Source: Anarhynchus alexandrinus (lineage: Eukaryota > Chordata > Aves > Charadriiformes > Charadriidae). Taken from it: DNA of 64,000 nucleotides. Shown here piece after piece: positions 27,932 through 39,253 of this stretch. The DNA lies in the NCBI GenBank assembly GCA_008711295.1, contig VUYV01000061.1, forward strand, positions 3,561,981-3,625,980. The letters are read 5' to 3'. A program made the position numbers and the translations under genes. The notes beneath the pieces were generated by a model. That model saw nothing but the letters and a program-made list of their open reading frames with translations. It did no database searches and was not told where the DNA came from. The stretch's first letter is position 1; every line of letters begins with the position of its first letter.

Positions 27932-30113
27932 AAACACTTTGTCACACCAGATATCCACTATATTTGTTATATGGCACAATGTTTCAGTTCATAAAAGACA
28001 AGGTGCATAATTTTCTCATACTTATCTTTGAAATCACCAAAGAAATTTTCAGGATAGCTGTGCTTGCTTACACCCACCGCAGTTCACTTTAAAGTTCCCC
28101 TTATCATCTTTTTTTTCATGCTCATGTACGTACATTTCAAAGTTACGACATCTCTAAGAGTAACAAATCTTTAAGCCACGTTTTTTGCCATGCGCACTTT
28201 TGCTTGCTCTCCATTTTGGTAAATAAAATTACTCCAAGGGCTAAAGAGTTGCAATGTCCTCAATGTTAGTACACTCAAGACACGAAGAAAACATTCCTTT
28301 TATTCACTTTTTTATGTATTTCTTTACCTCTTAGGATGCCTATCTCAAGGAACTTGCTTAAATATAAGTACTGAATGCAAGTGTGCCGATTATCTCAAGA
28401 GGAACACTCTGCTTTACAAAGGACTCTTTTACTCTAGTTCATGGTGAAATCATTTTCTTCCAGATTCTCCTTTCTTTCCACCCGCTAATCTCCAATTTGT
28501 TTTCCCTGTTTCCTTATGGCTACATGAAACATAATATAATGGCTCATGGCTTTCGCAGTCCATTATTCAGAGGCTGGTTTCGGACCAAGCCACTAAAGTA
28601 ACTCCTCGTTTCACTCTGTGGCACTGTAAATACTGTTGGAAGTCATTAAAATTTTATTTAGGCGGGTATGCAATATTTTGCCTCTACTGATTATCTCTTC
28701 TGTCAGCTATGGGGACTTTTTATAAGCCCGTTTTAATAAAATATATAGTTTTTATTGGATTGGGAAGTATTTCTAGATATGCAACTATGTTTTTCAAGCT
28801 GCAGACTCAATATGGCCTTTTATTTACCAGTGCAAAGAAATGGCATCAAGCTGGGACAATTCCACGCTAGGCTGGAGTGTACATGGCTGAGCGAGCAGTA
28901 CCATGCCCTCAGCTAGGCTGCTGTGGATGAAGGGGAAAAGAGAGGGCTTTACGCCTTCTGTTCTGTCAGTGGAATTTAATGGAAAATGTACGCCTCAGCC
29001 AGGGGCCACGCAAGCAGCCAAACACGCTGTTGGCCACAGCCAGGATGACCCGCTCATTTGGCCGCAGAAGAAAAGCTCTGCTGCACTGAGCGGCGCTTTG
29101 AAACAGCTGTACCATGGCACAGCTTTTGGGGGATTGCTAAGCACAATAAGCGAAGGCCCTCACGTATTAGAGAACTGAGACAAACCAAACAAATGCAAAT
29201 GCAATTAATATCCATTGCCATTCTTTATCAGTTGTCACTTTGGCAGGTCTCAGCAGCGTGGAAGGGAGCCATCACTTGAAATCCTCTATTACAGACCGGG
29301 AAAGTGACTTTGTTGTTGTTTTTTCCTTACTATGCAGTTTAAAGGACATCTCATAGACATAAATATATGCACGAAGGAAGCTTTTTCTGAGTGTAACATA
29401 TGAATACAGGGGCATTCAGTAGAGAAAATAAGCTGCTATCCAATGTTAATTTATTTATTCTTATGTACAGTTAGCACTGGACACTCATTCAAGGGAGCAG
29501 CTGTTACTAGATAGTGACAAACACGACTCACGTGACTATTTTGATGTGTTTTAACTGAATGCACATTTTGCAAGACAGAAAAGAGTTTTCCGATCATTTT
29601 AATTTCATTTAGCTTGATTAATTATTTTAATCTTTAAGGAAATCAAAATCCTGATATACAATCTTAAAAGAGTTCACCTGAGGATTTTTTAGTAAAATGT
29701 ATATTCCACTTCTGAAATGTGAAGACAGCACAGAGGTTTTTCTCCACAGTAAGATTAATACAGTGCAGAGGGTCAGAATAAAGTCTTAATTCCATTTATA
29801 CAGTAGAAAGACCTTTGGCTGACTCTGCCTAGAGGTAAATTTCATCCGAGGTGCAGACACCAGTTACTTCAATAAATACAGTATTGGCCCATTCTCAGAA
29901 GCCCCAGAGGCATTTTTAAACACAGATGAATTCAGAAGAGAACAATCGTTATGAAAACTGATGCTGCATTGTTTCTTTCAGGCCAAAGGAAAAGCCAAAT
30001 AATTTCATTAAGCTTACTTCTACAGGTTTTCCCTGGCAAATTCATGCAATAAGAGCATTGTGTGCTTTTTTTTTAGTGTTTTAACTTTAAAACGATGGAA
30101 CTAACTCTTAAAA
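27932..30113. repeat. Tandem duplication, copy 1 (about 2.18 kb)
   Basis: The first 369 bp (27,932-28,300) reappear at 30,115-30,485, and the last 806 bp (29,308-30,113) reappear at 30,926-31,731. The two matching ends define one unit of about 2,182 bp repeated head to tail; sequence outside the unit is not shared. No gene is visible inside. The central part (28,860-29,310) is richer in G and C than its surroundings and is described separately. Confidence 0.93.
28860..29307. promoter_or_regulatory. GC-elevated candidate conserved non-coding element
   Basis: By eye this stretch is close to half G+C while its flanks are near one third. It ends in a motif cluster: a perfect POU octamer ATGCAAAT at 29,193-29,200 followed at once by an ATTAAT homeodomain-type word. 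Two overlapping short plus-strand frames (91 and 73 codons) cross it, with no domain and no clear splice context. The composition resembles vertebrate conserved enhancers, but conservation has not been tested. In the second copy of the duplication, the whole stretch would fall inside the assembly gap. Confidence 0.3.
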
Positions 30114-30114
30114 N
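30114..30114. other. Single N at the duplication junction
   Basis: An isolated N lies exactly between the end of copy 1 (CTTAAAA) and the start of copy 2 (AAACACTTTG). Its position at the breakpoint suggests a join between two assembled pieces rather than a random base-call failure. Confidence 0.9.
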
Positions 30115-31731
30115 AAACACTTTGTCACACCAGATGTCCACTATATTTGTTACATGGCAAAATGTTTCAGTACATAAAAGACAAGGTGCATAATTTTCTT
30201 ATACTTATCTTTGAAATCACCAAAGAAAATTTCAGGGTAGCCATGCTTGCTTACACCCACTGCAGTTCACTTTAAAATTCCCCTTATCATCTTTTTTTTT
30301 TCATGCTCATGTATTTACATTTCAAAGTTACGACATCTCTAAAAGTAACAAATCTTTAAGCCACGTCTTTTGCCATACGCACTTTTGCTTGCTCTCCATT
30401 TTGGTAAATAAAATTACTCCAAGGGCTAAAGAGTTGCAATGTCCTCAATGTTAGTACACTCAAGACACGAAGAAAACATTCCTTTNNNNNNNNNNNNNNN
30501 NNNNNNNNNNNNNNNNNNNNNNNNNNNNNNNNNNNNNNNNNNNNNNNNNNNNNNNNNNNNNNNNNNNNNNNNNNNNNNNNNNNNNNNNNNNNNNNNNNNN
30601 NNNNNNNNNNNNNNNNNNNNNNNNNNNNNNNNNNNNNNNNNNNNNNNNNNNNNNNNNNNNNNNNNNNNNNNNNNNNNNNNNNNNNNNNNNNNNNNNNNNN
30701 NNNNNNNNNNNNNNNNNNNNNNNNNNNNNNNNNNNNNNNNNNNNNNNNNNNNNNNNNNNNNNNNNNNNNNNNNNNNNNNNNNNNNNNNNNNNNNNNNNNN
30801 NNNNNNNNNNNNNNNNNNNNNNNNNNNNNNNNNNNNNNNNNNNNNNNNNNNNNNNNNNNNNNNNNNNNNNNNNNNNNNNNNNNNNNNNNNNNNNNNNNNN
30901 NNNNNNNNNNNNNNNNNNNNNNNNNCTTTGTTGTTGTTTTTTCCTTACTATGCAGTTTAAAGGACATCTCATAGACATAAATATATGCACGAAGGAAGCT
31001 TTTTCTGAGTGTAACATATGAATACAGGGGCATTCAGTAGAGAAAATAAGCTGCTATCCAATGTTAATTTATTTATTCTTATGTACAGTTAGCACTGGAC
31101 ACTCATTCAAGGGAGCAGCTGTTACTAGATAGTGACAAACACGACTCACGTGACTATTTTGATGTGTTTTAACTGAATGCACATTTTGCAAGACAGAAAA
31201 GAGTTTTCCGATCATTTTAATTTCATTTAGCTTGATTAATTATTTTAATCTTTAAGGAAATCAAAATCCTGATATACAATCTTAAAAGAGTTCACCTGAG
31301 GATTTTTTAGTAAAATGTATATTCCACTTCTGAAATGTGAAGACAGCACAGAGGTTTTTCTCCACAGTAAGATTAATACAGTGCAGAGGGTCAGAATAAA
31401 GTCTTAATTCCATTTATACAGTAGAAAGACCTTTGGCTGACTCTGCCTAGAGGTAAATTTCATCCGAGGTGCAGACACCAGTTACTTCAATAAATACAGT
31501 ATTGGCCCATTCTCAGAAGCCCCAGAGGCATTTTTAAACACAGATGAATTCAGAAGAGAACAATCGTTATGAAAACTGATGCTGCATTGTTTCTTTCAGG
31601 CCAAAGGAAAAGCCAAATAATTTCATTAAGCTTACTTCTACAGGTTTTCCCTGGCAAATTCATGCAATAAGAGCATTGTGTGCGGTTTTTTTAGTGTTTT
31701 AACTTTAAAATGATGGAACTAACTCTTAAAA
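30115..31731. repeat. Tandem duplication, copy 2, broken by a gap
   Basis: The left part (30,115-30,485) matches 27,932-28,300 with 16 substitutions plus a small T-run length change, about 4 percent. All differences fall in roughly the first 245 bp; the last 125 bp or so are identical. The right part (30,926-31,731) matches 29,308-30,113 almost perfectly; I found three substitutions, all within its final 50 bp. Most differences are transitions, as expected of real variants rather than random errors. Copy 2 lacks the counterpart of 28,301-29,307 (about 1,007 bp), which should lie in the gap. Confidence 0.92.
30486..30925. other. Assembly gap, 440 N
   Basis: A run of 440 N. If the second duplicate is complete, the missing sequence should be about 1,007 bp, so the stated gap length is probably an underestimate. 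Open frames spanning it are meaningless. Confidence 0.98.
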
Positions 31732-34392
31732 AGAATGAAATAAATTTTTGTATTTCAGTCGTCAATTATTAAAATTAATAAGATATCCATTAGATTTTTG
31801 CATAGCTAAGGTGTTAATTGATATCTTGTTAATCCAATTCAGAATGCTCTGACTTTCTCTTAGAGTCAGACTGTACGCTGCTCCAAACAATGAGGCTTAT
31901 TCCAAGCATAACACACAAACTGGGTAGAAGCAGGGCTTTTTTCTAAGCTAAGTTCAGGCTTTCTGAGGGAACTGCTTTCGTGGTGTTTCTATTTCCTCTG
32001 TTGACCTTTAACCTTTGACAGCAAGAAGGTAGAAACATGTAAAATAAATTCTAACTGACATAAACATAAAAGGATGACTGGGCCATAAAAAACCTGACTA
32101 TATTGTATCCTCTGGAAGAGAAATACAACTTAACTATAATAGTATATAATATAATCCAATTCCTATATTTTTTAGTGATCAACTAGTTGCAGCAATACTA
32201 ATTGCATGCAGAAATGTTGCTAATAAATTGAAAGCAGTTTCATTAAAATGTAATATGTGTTTTATTTTTATTAGCAGACAAAAATTAAACAGTAAAAAAA
32301 TGAAATTCTTTTCATTTGAAGTAGAGAAGTCTTCATATTTCACCTTAAAAATAATCAGCCTTTCTTTTGATGTTTGCTGCTAAAATAAGAAACAAGTAAG
32401 AAATATCTTAAATAGGCTTTCACTAAAGAAAATGAAAAGTGGCATATAAGAATTACTTACATTGTCTGTAGTTCTTATATTATTCTGTACTTGCAAAATG
32501 GCTCATCATAATTTTGAAAAGTAAAAATTGAATTTTTCCAAAATGTCTTTGTTCCTACAGAAAGAAAAAAAAAAGAGTGATGTGTGTCTCTTATGCTCAA
32601 TCCAAAATTCATTAATTTTCCAAGTGTTTTGCAATGTTTGGGCTTACTGGGCTAACTAATTACTGTTAGTTACTGTAAATCTAAGAAAATTCTACACAAA
32701 TTCAGAGGATACGGTTACACAGTATTATCAAACTTCCTTTGTGCTGTCTTTTCTCCCAAGTGTACCTTTAATCTGTAGCATATATTGGGGTTCATAAAAG
32801 AGGATCAGTCTTTTCAGAGTGCTTTTTACGTGCCGTATTCAGAGTTATTCTTAACTACTTTCAAGGCTGTTTCAGGAACTGCAAATGGATGTTTCAAATG
32901 CCAATAAATTATGCAGTGCAATCACAGGCAGGTTCCTGAGCTACAGGTAGAAATGAGAGCCCAAATCCTGTCCCCAGGCAGCAGGTGGAGAGGTGGTGAC
33001 AGCCAGTTTTGTGTGTACAGCAGGTTTATAGGATTTGCTGCTATAACATTCTGCTTGTGCAGTTCACAGGTTTTGTACTGAGCCTTTTCCAAGCTTCGTT
33101 TGGAACATGCATACTGAAAATCCATTTGCTCTGGAGATGCAGCTGAGGGATCAGGCTGATCCCCAGTTACATCTTCAGCTGTGTTCCCCCTGAGTAACAG
33201 CCACGACACCAGCAGGGTTCATGAGCTAGCCAACTGCTAGTACTTCCTTTTAAATATCGGCTGGCAAAACCAGTTTGCAATAAGCCAAATGTAAAGTCTG
33301 ATTTATTTGGCCAAAGCATACTTAATTCTTTGGTATGTTGATTCAAAGGAACAGATATGGACATGCAAATACTCCTACCTGTGTTTGCCAGGTCCCTTAA
33401 GCTGCTAATCAGACCTCATTTGACAGCTTTTCTTCTGCTGGTCACCAGCCCTGGGCTCCCGGGCAGTCCATTCCATGTCACTGAGTATTTCTCCCCTGGT
33501 CTCCTTCTGTCCTGTGGGACAGAAGCACAGCAGTGCCTTCACGTGCAAAGTCTCCCTGTGCAATCAGAAACACCATGCTCAAAAGTGTGGCTGCTCTGTT
33601 TGGCTTCTTGTTGAGATGATCTTTACTCAGATCAGCTCTTTTCCTTTCAACATCTTTTGAAGCAAGTAAGCTATCACAAACAAGCATATAGCAGTATGTA
33701 AAACATCCTTAGCAAAGAACGCAAACATTTGCATTTTCCTATGAAGGAAACCTATTAAAATTTCCATGAATTGCTCAGTGCTTTCTTTGACCTATATATA
33801 TAGGGCGATTACAGGCTATCAGGTCTTACAAGTCCCATAGTTTATCCACTGACGGATAACTGATGCAGATACTGAAGGACGTTCAAAGAACACACATTAA
33901 GCCTACTGTGACAATAGTCGGATTTTAAACACAGTATCTGCATGTTAGTTTGACGTGAGCAAAGGGGTCCATACTGGGTACAGCTGAGGGCTATTTTGTA
34001 ATTTTTCCTTACTGAGGAACCCTTCCATTGTCCTTGTCGGGGCAGCACAGCCGGCATAATCTGCACTAAACTATTAGCCAGCTGCTAATTGTGAGCAACA
34101 TAAGACAAAACAGGGGGAAGGCTGAGTGAGCTGTACAGGTCTGCAAAGCTGATACACCAGTTGACCAACATAGGTAATACTTTGGCCCTAAGCTATCTTT
34201 TAAAAAATCATTACTCCTTTATCTTCTGGACATAGAGTAACCTAAACATCTGAAGTTTGTGACTGTCTTCGGGTGATCTGGTAAACTATGGACAGTGGTG
34301 CTGAAGAAATCTTTTAATCTTTGATCGTACCTATCTGCTGCAATCCCACAACAAATGACAGTTTTACCAAGTGTTTTTCATCTTTGGTATGG
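31732..34392. other. Unassigned non-coding DNA
   Basis: AT-rich to about 32,900, then a moderately GC-richer stretch to about 33,680 carrying several overlapping short frames on both strands (60-95 codons) with no recognisable domain. No known repeat identified. Confidence 0.55.
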
Positions 34393-35176
34393 AATCACAG
34401 TAACACAGAATAGTTTGGGTTGGAAAGGGACCTTTAAAGGTCATATAGTCCAGCCTGCCCTGCAATGAGCTGGGAGAATTTCAACTAGATCAGGTTGTTT
34501 AAAGAGCCGTCCAACCTGACCTTGAATGTTTCCAGGGATGGGGCACCTACCACCTCTCTGAGCAACCTGTTCCAGTGTTTCACTGTCCTTATTGTAAAAA
34601 ACTTCTTCCCTGTATCTAGTCTGAATCTACTCTCTTTCAGTTTAAAACCATTACCCCTAGTCCTGTCGCAACAGGCCCTGCTAAAAAGTTTGTCCCCATC
34701 TTTCTTATAAGCCCCTATTAAGTACTGAAATGCTACAATAAGGTCTCCCAGAGACTCCTCTTTTCCAGGCTGAACAAACCCAACTCTCTCAGCTTGTCCT
34801 CACAGGAGAGGAGTTCCAGCCCTCGGATCATTTTTGTGGCCCTCCTCTGGACCCACAGCAACAGTTCCATCTCCTTCTTATGTTGGGGGCCCCAGAGCTG
34901 GACACAGTACTCCAGGTGAGGTATCACCAGAGCAGAGTAGAGGGGCAGAATCACCTCCCTCGACCTGCTGGCCACGCTTCTTTTGAAGCAGCCCAGGATG
35001 TGGTTGGATTTCTGGGCTGTGAGTGCACATTGTTGGCTCATGCCCAGCTCCAGCTTTTCATCCACCAGTACCCCCAAGTCCTTCTCTTCAGGGCTGCTCA
35101 CAATCCATTCATCCCCTGGCCTGTATTGATAATGGGGGTTGCGCCGACTCATGTGCAGGACCTTGCATTTGGCCTT
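34393..35176 (-). mobile_element. CR1 LINE, 5'-truncated, with end of ORF2
   Basis: The element is read on the minus strand. Its 3' tail lies at 34,393-34,485 (AATCACAGTAACACAGAAT, then a GTTTGGGTTGGAAAGGGACC-type stretch). From about 34,486 to 35,176 the minus strand encodes the C-terminal part of the CR1 ORF2 reverse transcriptase, downstream of the catalytic site: the words KCKVLH, EKDLGVLVDEKL, SRSREVILPLYSALV, HLEYCVQLWGP, RRATKMIRGLE and LRELGLFSLEKR are plain. The open frame is 153 codons long and stops at about 34,733. The family sequence continues in another frame past that point (words such as GAYKKDG), so there is a frameshift near 34,750-34,765. The endonuclease and catalytic RT domains are missing, so the copy cannot move on its own. 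Homology ends at a TA/CA simple repeat. Confidence 0.97.
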
Positions 35177-35196
35177 AGACATATATATACACACAC

Positions 35197-35214
35197 ACGG
35201 TATTTATATACCGT
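35197..35214. repeat. Short perfect inverted repeat beside the CR1 5' end
   Basis: ACGGTAT (35,197-35,203) and ATACCGT (35,208-35,214) are perfect reverse complements around a four-base loop. The hairpin directly follows an (AT)n(AC)n stretch at 35,179-35,198 that abuts the truncated 5' end of the CR1. Confidence 0.8.
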
Positions 35215-38200
35215 TTAAAAAAATGGGGATAGAAATCAGAAGATCAGAGATGAATTATTTTATTTGCTGAGGTTTACTTATATGAGGTTTGAAAGTTTTC
35301 TTTTGTAAAAAAACCCAACTTTTGGTCATTAAATTCCAAAAGTTGGTAGAGTCAGTTAAATGGATAAGACCTTTTTCATCTCTAAGAATTGACACACTAA
35401 CATTTCTTGATGTGTTACACTCAATTTTTGACTTTTTCCTGTAAATAGATACAATAAGAGAAAGGTACAAAGTCATCTATAGTTCCCTGATAACAAACTA
35501 ATTCCTTTTAAGTTTTTTTTTAAACTTTTGATCTCAAAATACAGCATTTTTTAATGTCTAACTCTTTCTTACAGATGCTTGTTATTTGTAGCACTCTTCG
35601 TTTGAAAAGGATGGGGAAGAAGTTGTTTTATTCAAGTACTATATAAATTAAGTATTTTGAACTACATAATTATTTCATATTCTAAGAATAACTTATAATT
35701 AATTAAATGTCAGTATAATTTGCAGTGATTTCAGCTGAAGTATGTGGCACTAATACTGTTCTACGCAGTTCCATTTTTTAAGGTATAACATGAAAACCAT
35801 AACAGGATTATTAAGTGGTAGTGATATCATATTCATGAAGTCATTGAGGGTCACTGTATATTAGAAAAGGAGAATATTTCAAGAGACTTTCTCACTTTTG
35901 TCAAATTCAAAGTTTCAGCTTCTTTTTAGAAACACAGAAACTAGAGAGAAAAACTGTAAAATTGATGAGAATTATTCCAAGTGTCCAAGAAGTTAATTAG
36001 CTGCTTTTTTTTTTTCAGGAAAATGATGTGTATTTATTGCTATAAAATTCATAATAGAGTTTATTTATCTACATTTACCACAACAGCAAACACAAGATTT
36101 TAATTTCATTTTGTGTCAACTTTGAATACAGTGTATTACACAGTAAAAATACTCCATAGAATATTTTTCAGTGACACCACTGTTTCAGAATCATCAGTTT
36201 ACAAGAAGACTTATAGGAGCAATAGGAACAAAATTCTCCTGCTCCAGAAACCAATATTTTATAGAACAGAAAAGTACTAAATTTCTGTGGGTCCATGGAG
36301 GACAAAAGCTAACCTATGGTATTCTGCTGAGCTGTATGTCAATAATTAAATGGTCATTCAAAGAAGAGGAAGTGAAACTTGGAGTCAAGCAAGGTGTCAG
36401 TGCTCAAAATTCACATTGTTACATACTTTGGCATATATGACATACTGTCAGTCACAGTCCAGTTTCTCAAACTAAATTACATTCCCTAGATTCCTGTACG
36501 GCTCAAAATGAGGTCCCTGTGGAAGGGATTTATAACTGGACAGAAACAATTAGGAAATTATAAGCATAGTGGTTTACCATAAAGCCTTACCCTTGGATGT
36601 GGGGGAGGCATATTTCCCCATGTCTAACATCCCATATCCATACGTTGGAGACCTAAGTTATTTAAAAAAAATAAAACAGAGGCATTTTAAGTTGTGTCTT
36701 TTAAAACACAGCAAGAACATCTCATTTCATTAGCAGCCGAGCCTGGGATTTAAATTCCATTGAGATGTATAAAACTTCTACACGGCTCTTGCTCCAGCTT
36801 GAGTCCACATCTCACAGATGTGTCCACACACCAACTCAACAGTCCAGTTTTCATGTTTTAAGCAAAACATTTATGATAAATGATAATATAAACATAAGCA
36901 AGACTTTAAAGAACCTGAAAAATAGGAAATAGTCACTAAGTTATTCAGCTCAGTCAAGGATGGAGATCTTCCTCAGATTTCCAAGGAGCAGAATTGTAGG
37001 GAGGAGAGAGCATTTCAATATGGAAATCATGAATTGTGTTAGACAGGTAAGTCTTGCATATGTCCCTTAATAGCTTCATCCCCAAATCTTATTCTCTTTC
37101 TCATAAGGCCCTTAAATGTTTCACTAATTGGAATTTGTGATGAAGGAGTCTGAGAAGGGATTTGGCCAGAGCCGACTATTTAATAAAAAATTCAACATAG
37201 AATCAGATAATTGATCTTAATGACTATCTCTGCACTGATTATTTAGTTTTGAAATCCAAATCCAAATTTCTCCCAGCAATGTGCTTTATTATGCAGCTTT
37301 TGTTTTCCTCTCTTATATATAGCCGCTATAAATCTCTCCCACTAAACACAACAGAATTGTGCATTTCCAAGAGATATTAAGACAAGAATCCATTGGAGAC
37401 AATGTGAAGACAAGGAACTTTATTTGCAGTTTCTCAAGTTCCTGCGACATCCTTCTATTGTAATCACACAATTCATATGGTGATTGAATTATTTGATTGA
37501 TTTTAGCAACTGATTTTGTCAAAGCTTTGGTGAAAGATTCAGTTATTTCTGGGAAGCTCCTTTGTGCATACTAAAACTTTGTGATTGTGAAATGAGATTT
37601 TTACAGTTAGAGTTAGGGTTTTACGGTCACATTTGCCTCATTTTAAGTTGTAGGTAAAACATCTCTACAATTCTACAGCTGCCTGCCCTTAAATTACAGA
37701 GCCACAGTGATTAGAGACGCTGTATTACTGCACCTCACTGGTTGTGGATGAAGACTGGATGATGGCAATATTATTTCTAACAGCTGGTGCAGTTCTCTAA
37801 TGTAAAGTACAAAATAAAGTAAGATTGTAAGTGCCAAATATGATCTGTCCAGCTCAGCTAGGAAAAGCTGTGGAGTTGCCATATCATGGTTTCAGAAGCC
37901 AAATAATGGCTATGCAGAAGCAGCTCTTTTTACAGTTTCAGTGTTACCCAGCCTAGACTAAGACTAGCTTGGTTATCCCTGCATGTACTGTGTGTACATC
38001 GCCACATCAAAGTACAGATGCGGCCTGTTTCTCAAAATCAGCAAGGCTTAGACCATAAACTAAGAAACTACATGCATACAAGCTATGGGGACAACCTTGA
38101 TCATTAGATGCCTAATCAGGAAGCCATGATGTTACACTTCTGAAAGTTTTCAAAAGCCATTGAAAGAATTAGTGCATCCAGTTCTCAAATTTCAAAAGAT

Positions 38201-39157
38201 GTTGGTAACTTTAAAAGGATTCAGTTGAAGTCTGCTGGGTGATATGTCCAATAAACAGCAATTGATTTTCATTTATTTAATTTGCCATAACACATTTAGG
38301 TGATAACTTGGTCACAGTGAACCAGAGCACACAAGGGAAGATAGCTGATGGAAGTCTAGTGTACTTAAATAAAGACACAGAATAGTAATAAAGGTATAAA
38401 GGGATCAAAGAGAAGGAAGCTGAAGCTGGTAAATTTAGACTAGAAATAAAATATAAACAGTTAAGCAGTCAACAGCAAAGACAGTTAATCAATGGAACAA
38501 CATACACAGTAGACTACCCATCACTCTTAGATGTTAAATCAAGACTAGTTTTCTCTAGAAGACATACCTCCTTTACACTGATGCCATGGCCTCGATGTCC
38601 CATTCCTTCGAGCATGAAAAAGTTGCGAGGATGAACAGAGCCACAGTCTGGCTAGGGAAAGCGATGCACAAGAGCTTGACAAGAATGTCCACCACTGCAG
38701 GCACACCTAACGGGAAGATGGCAGCCTCCCTTTTCCCCATGACGCATTACTTAGAATTGTATCAGTGAAGATCTAGAGCAGAGAAAGTGGCTACCCAGGC
38801 CCCCTTCCTGAGCAGTAGAGCCATGCAATGCCTTTTACTATGGGCAAAACATAATTTTTAAGCAACTGATCGTATATGCTTAATATAAATGTGTGAGGAA
38901 GAGAGCGTATGCTAAGCATCTTATTAGGTGGTCATACCAACTGTTAGTTTGTGGATAAGTTGTTGACAAGCCTTCACATTTAGTAGTGCTTCCTTCTCCA
39001 GGTGTCATTTCAGCTTTCTTGAAGTTATCAGTGTATTGTAAGTTTTACATCCCTGTGCTCCTGTGCTGACACAACCTCTCTGTTCACTCTCTCTTTTGGT
39101 AACCAGTATGCACTGCTGTCATACCACTGCTGAGCCTGATGTGTTGGAAAGCAGCAC
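35215..39157. other. Unassigned AT-rich non-coding DNA
   Basis: No gene or repeat family recognised. Frames reach only about 89 codons. The stretch 36,480-36,800 has a more even base mix and TTTATAACTG- and CAATTAGG-type words, but I see nothing decisive in it. Confidence 0.55.
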
Positions 39158-39253
39158 AAAAGAGAGAGGGAGAGAGGACAAGAGGGAGGGAGGAAGGGAG
39201 AGAGGGAGAGGGAAGGAAAGAGTCTTTTCCCTCCCTCTTTCACTCTCCTTTTC
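39158..39253. repeat. Purine tract followed by a pyrimidine tract
   Basis: Positions 39,158-39,222 are all A/G except one C (39,179), built from GAGA and GGGA words. They are followed by an almost pure C/T stretch to 39,253. A perfect 12-bp inverted repeat joins the two: AAGAGGGAGGGA at 39,180-39,191 and TCCCTCCCTCTT at 39,228-39,239. Such sequence can fold as a hairpin or triplex. Overlapping frames on both strands here (70-95 codons) reflect the low complexity. Confidence 0.88.

Noticed and set aside
30356..31033. Long frames of 173-225 codons across 30.4-31.0 kb
   Set aside because: They consist mostly of the N gap and carry no information.
34880..35218. 112-codon plus-strand open frame
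   Set aside because: It is antisense to the CR1 ORF2 remnant at 34,733-35,194.
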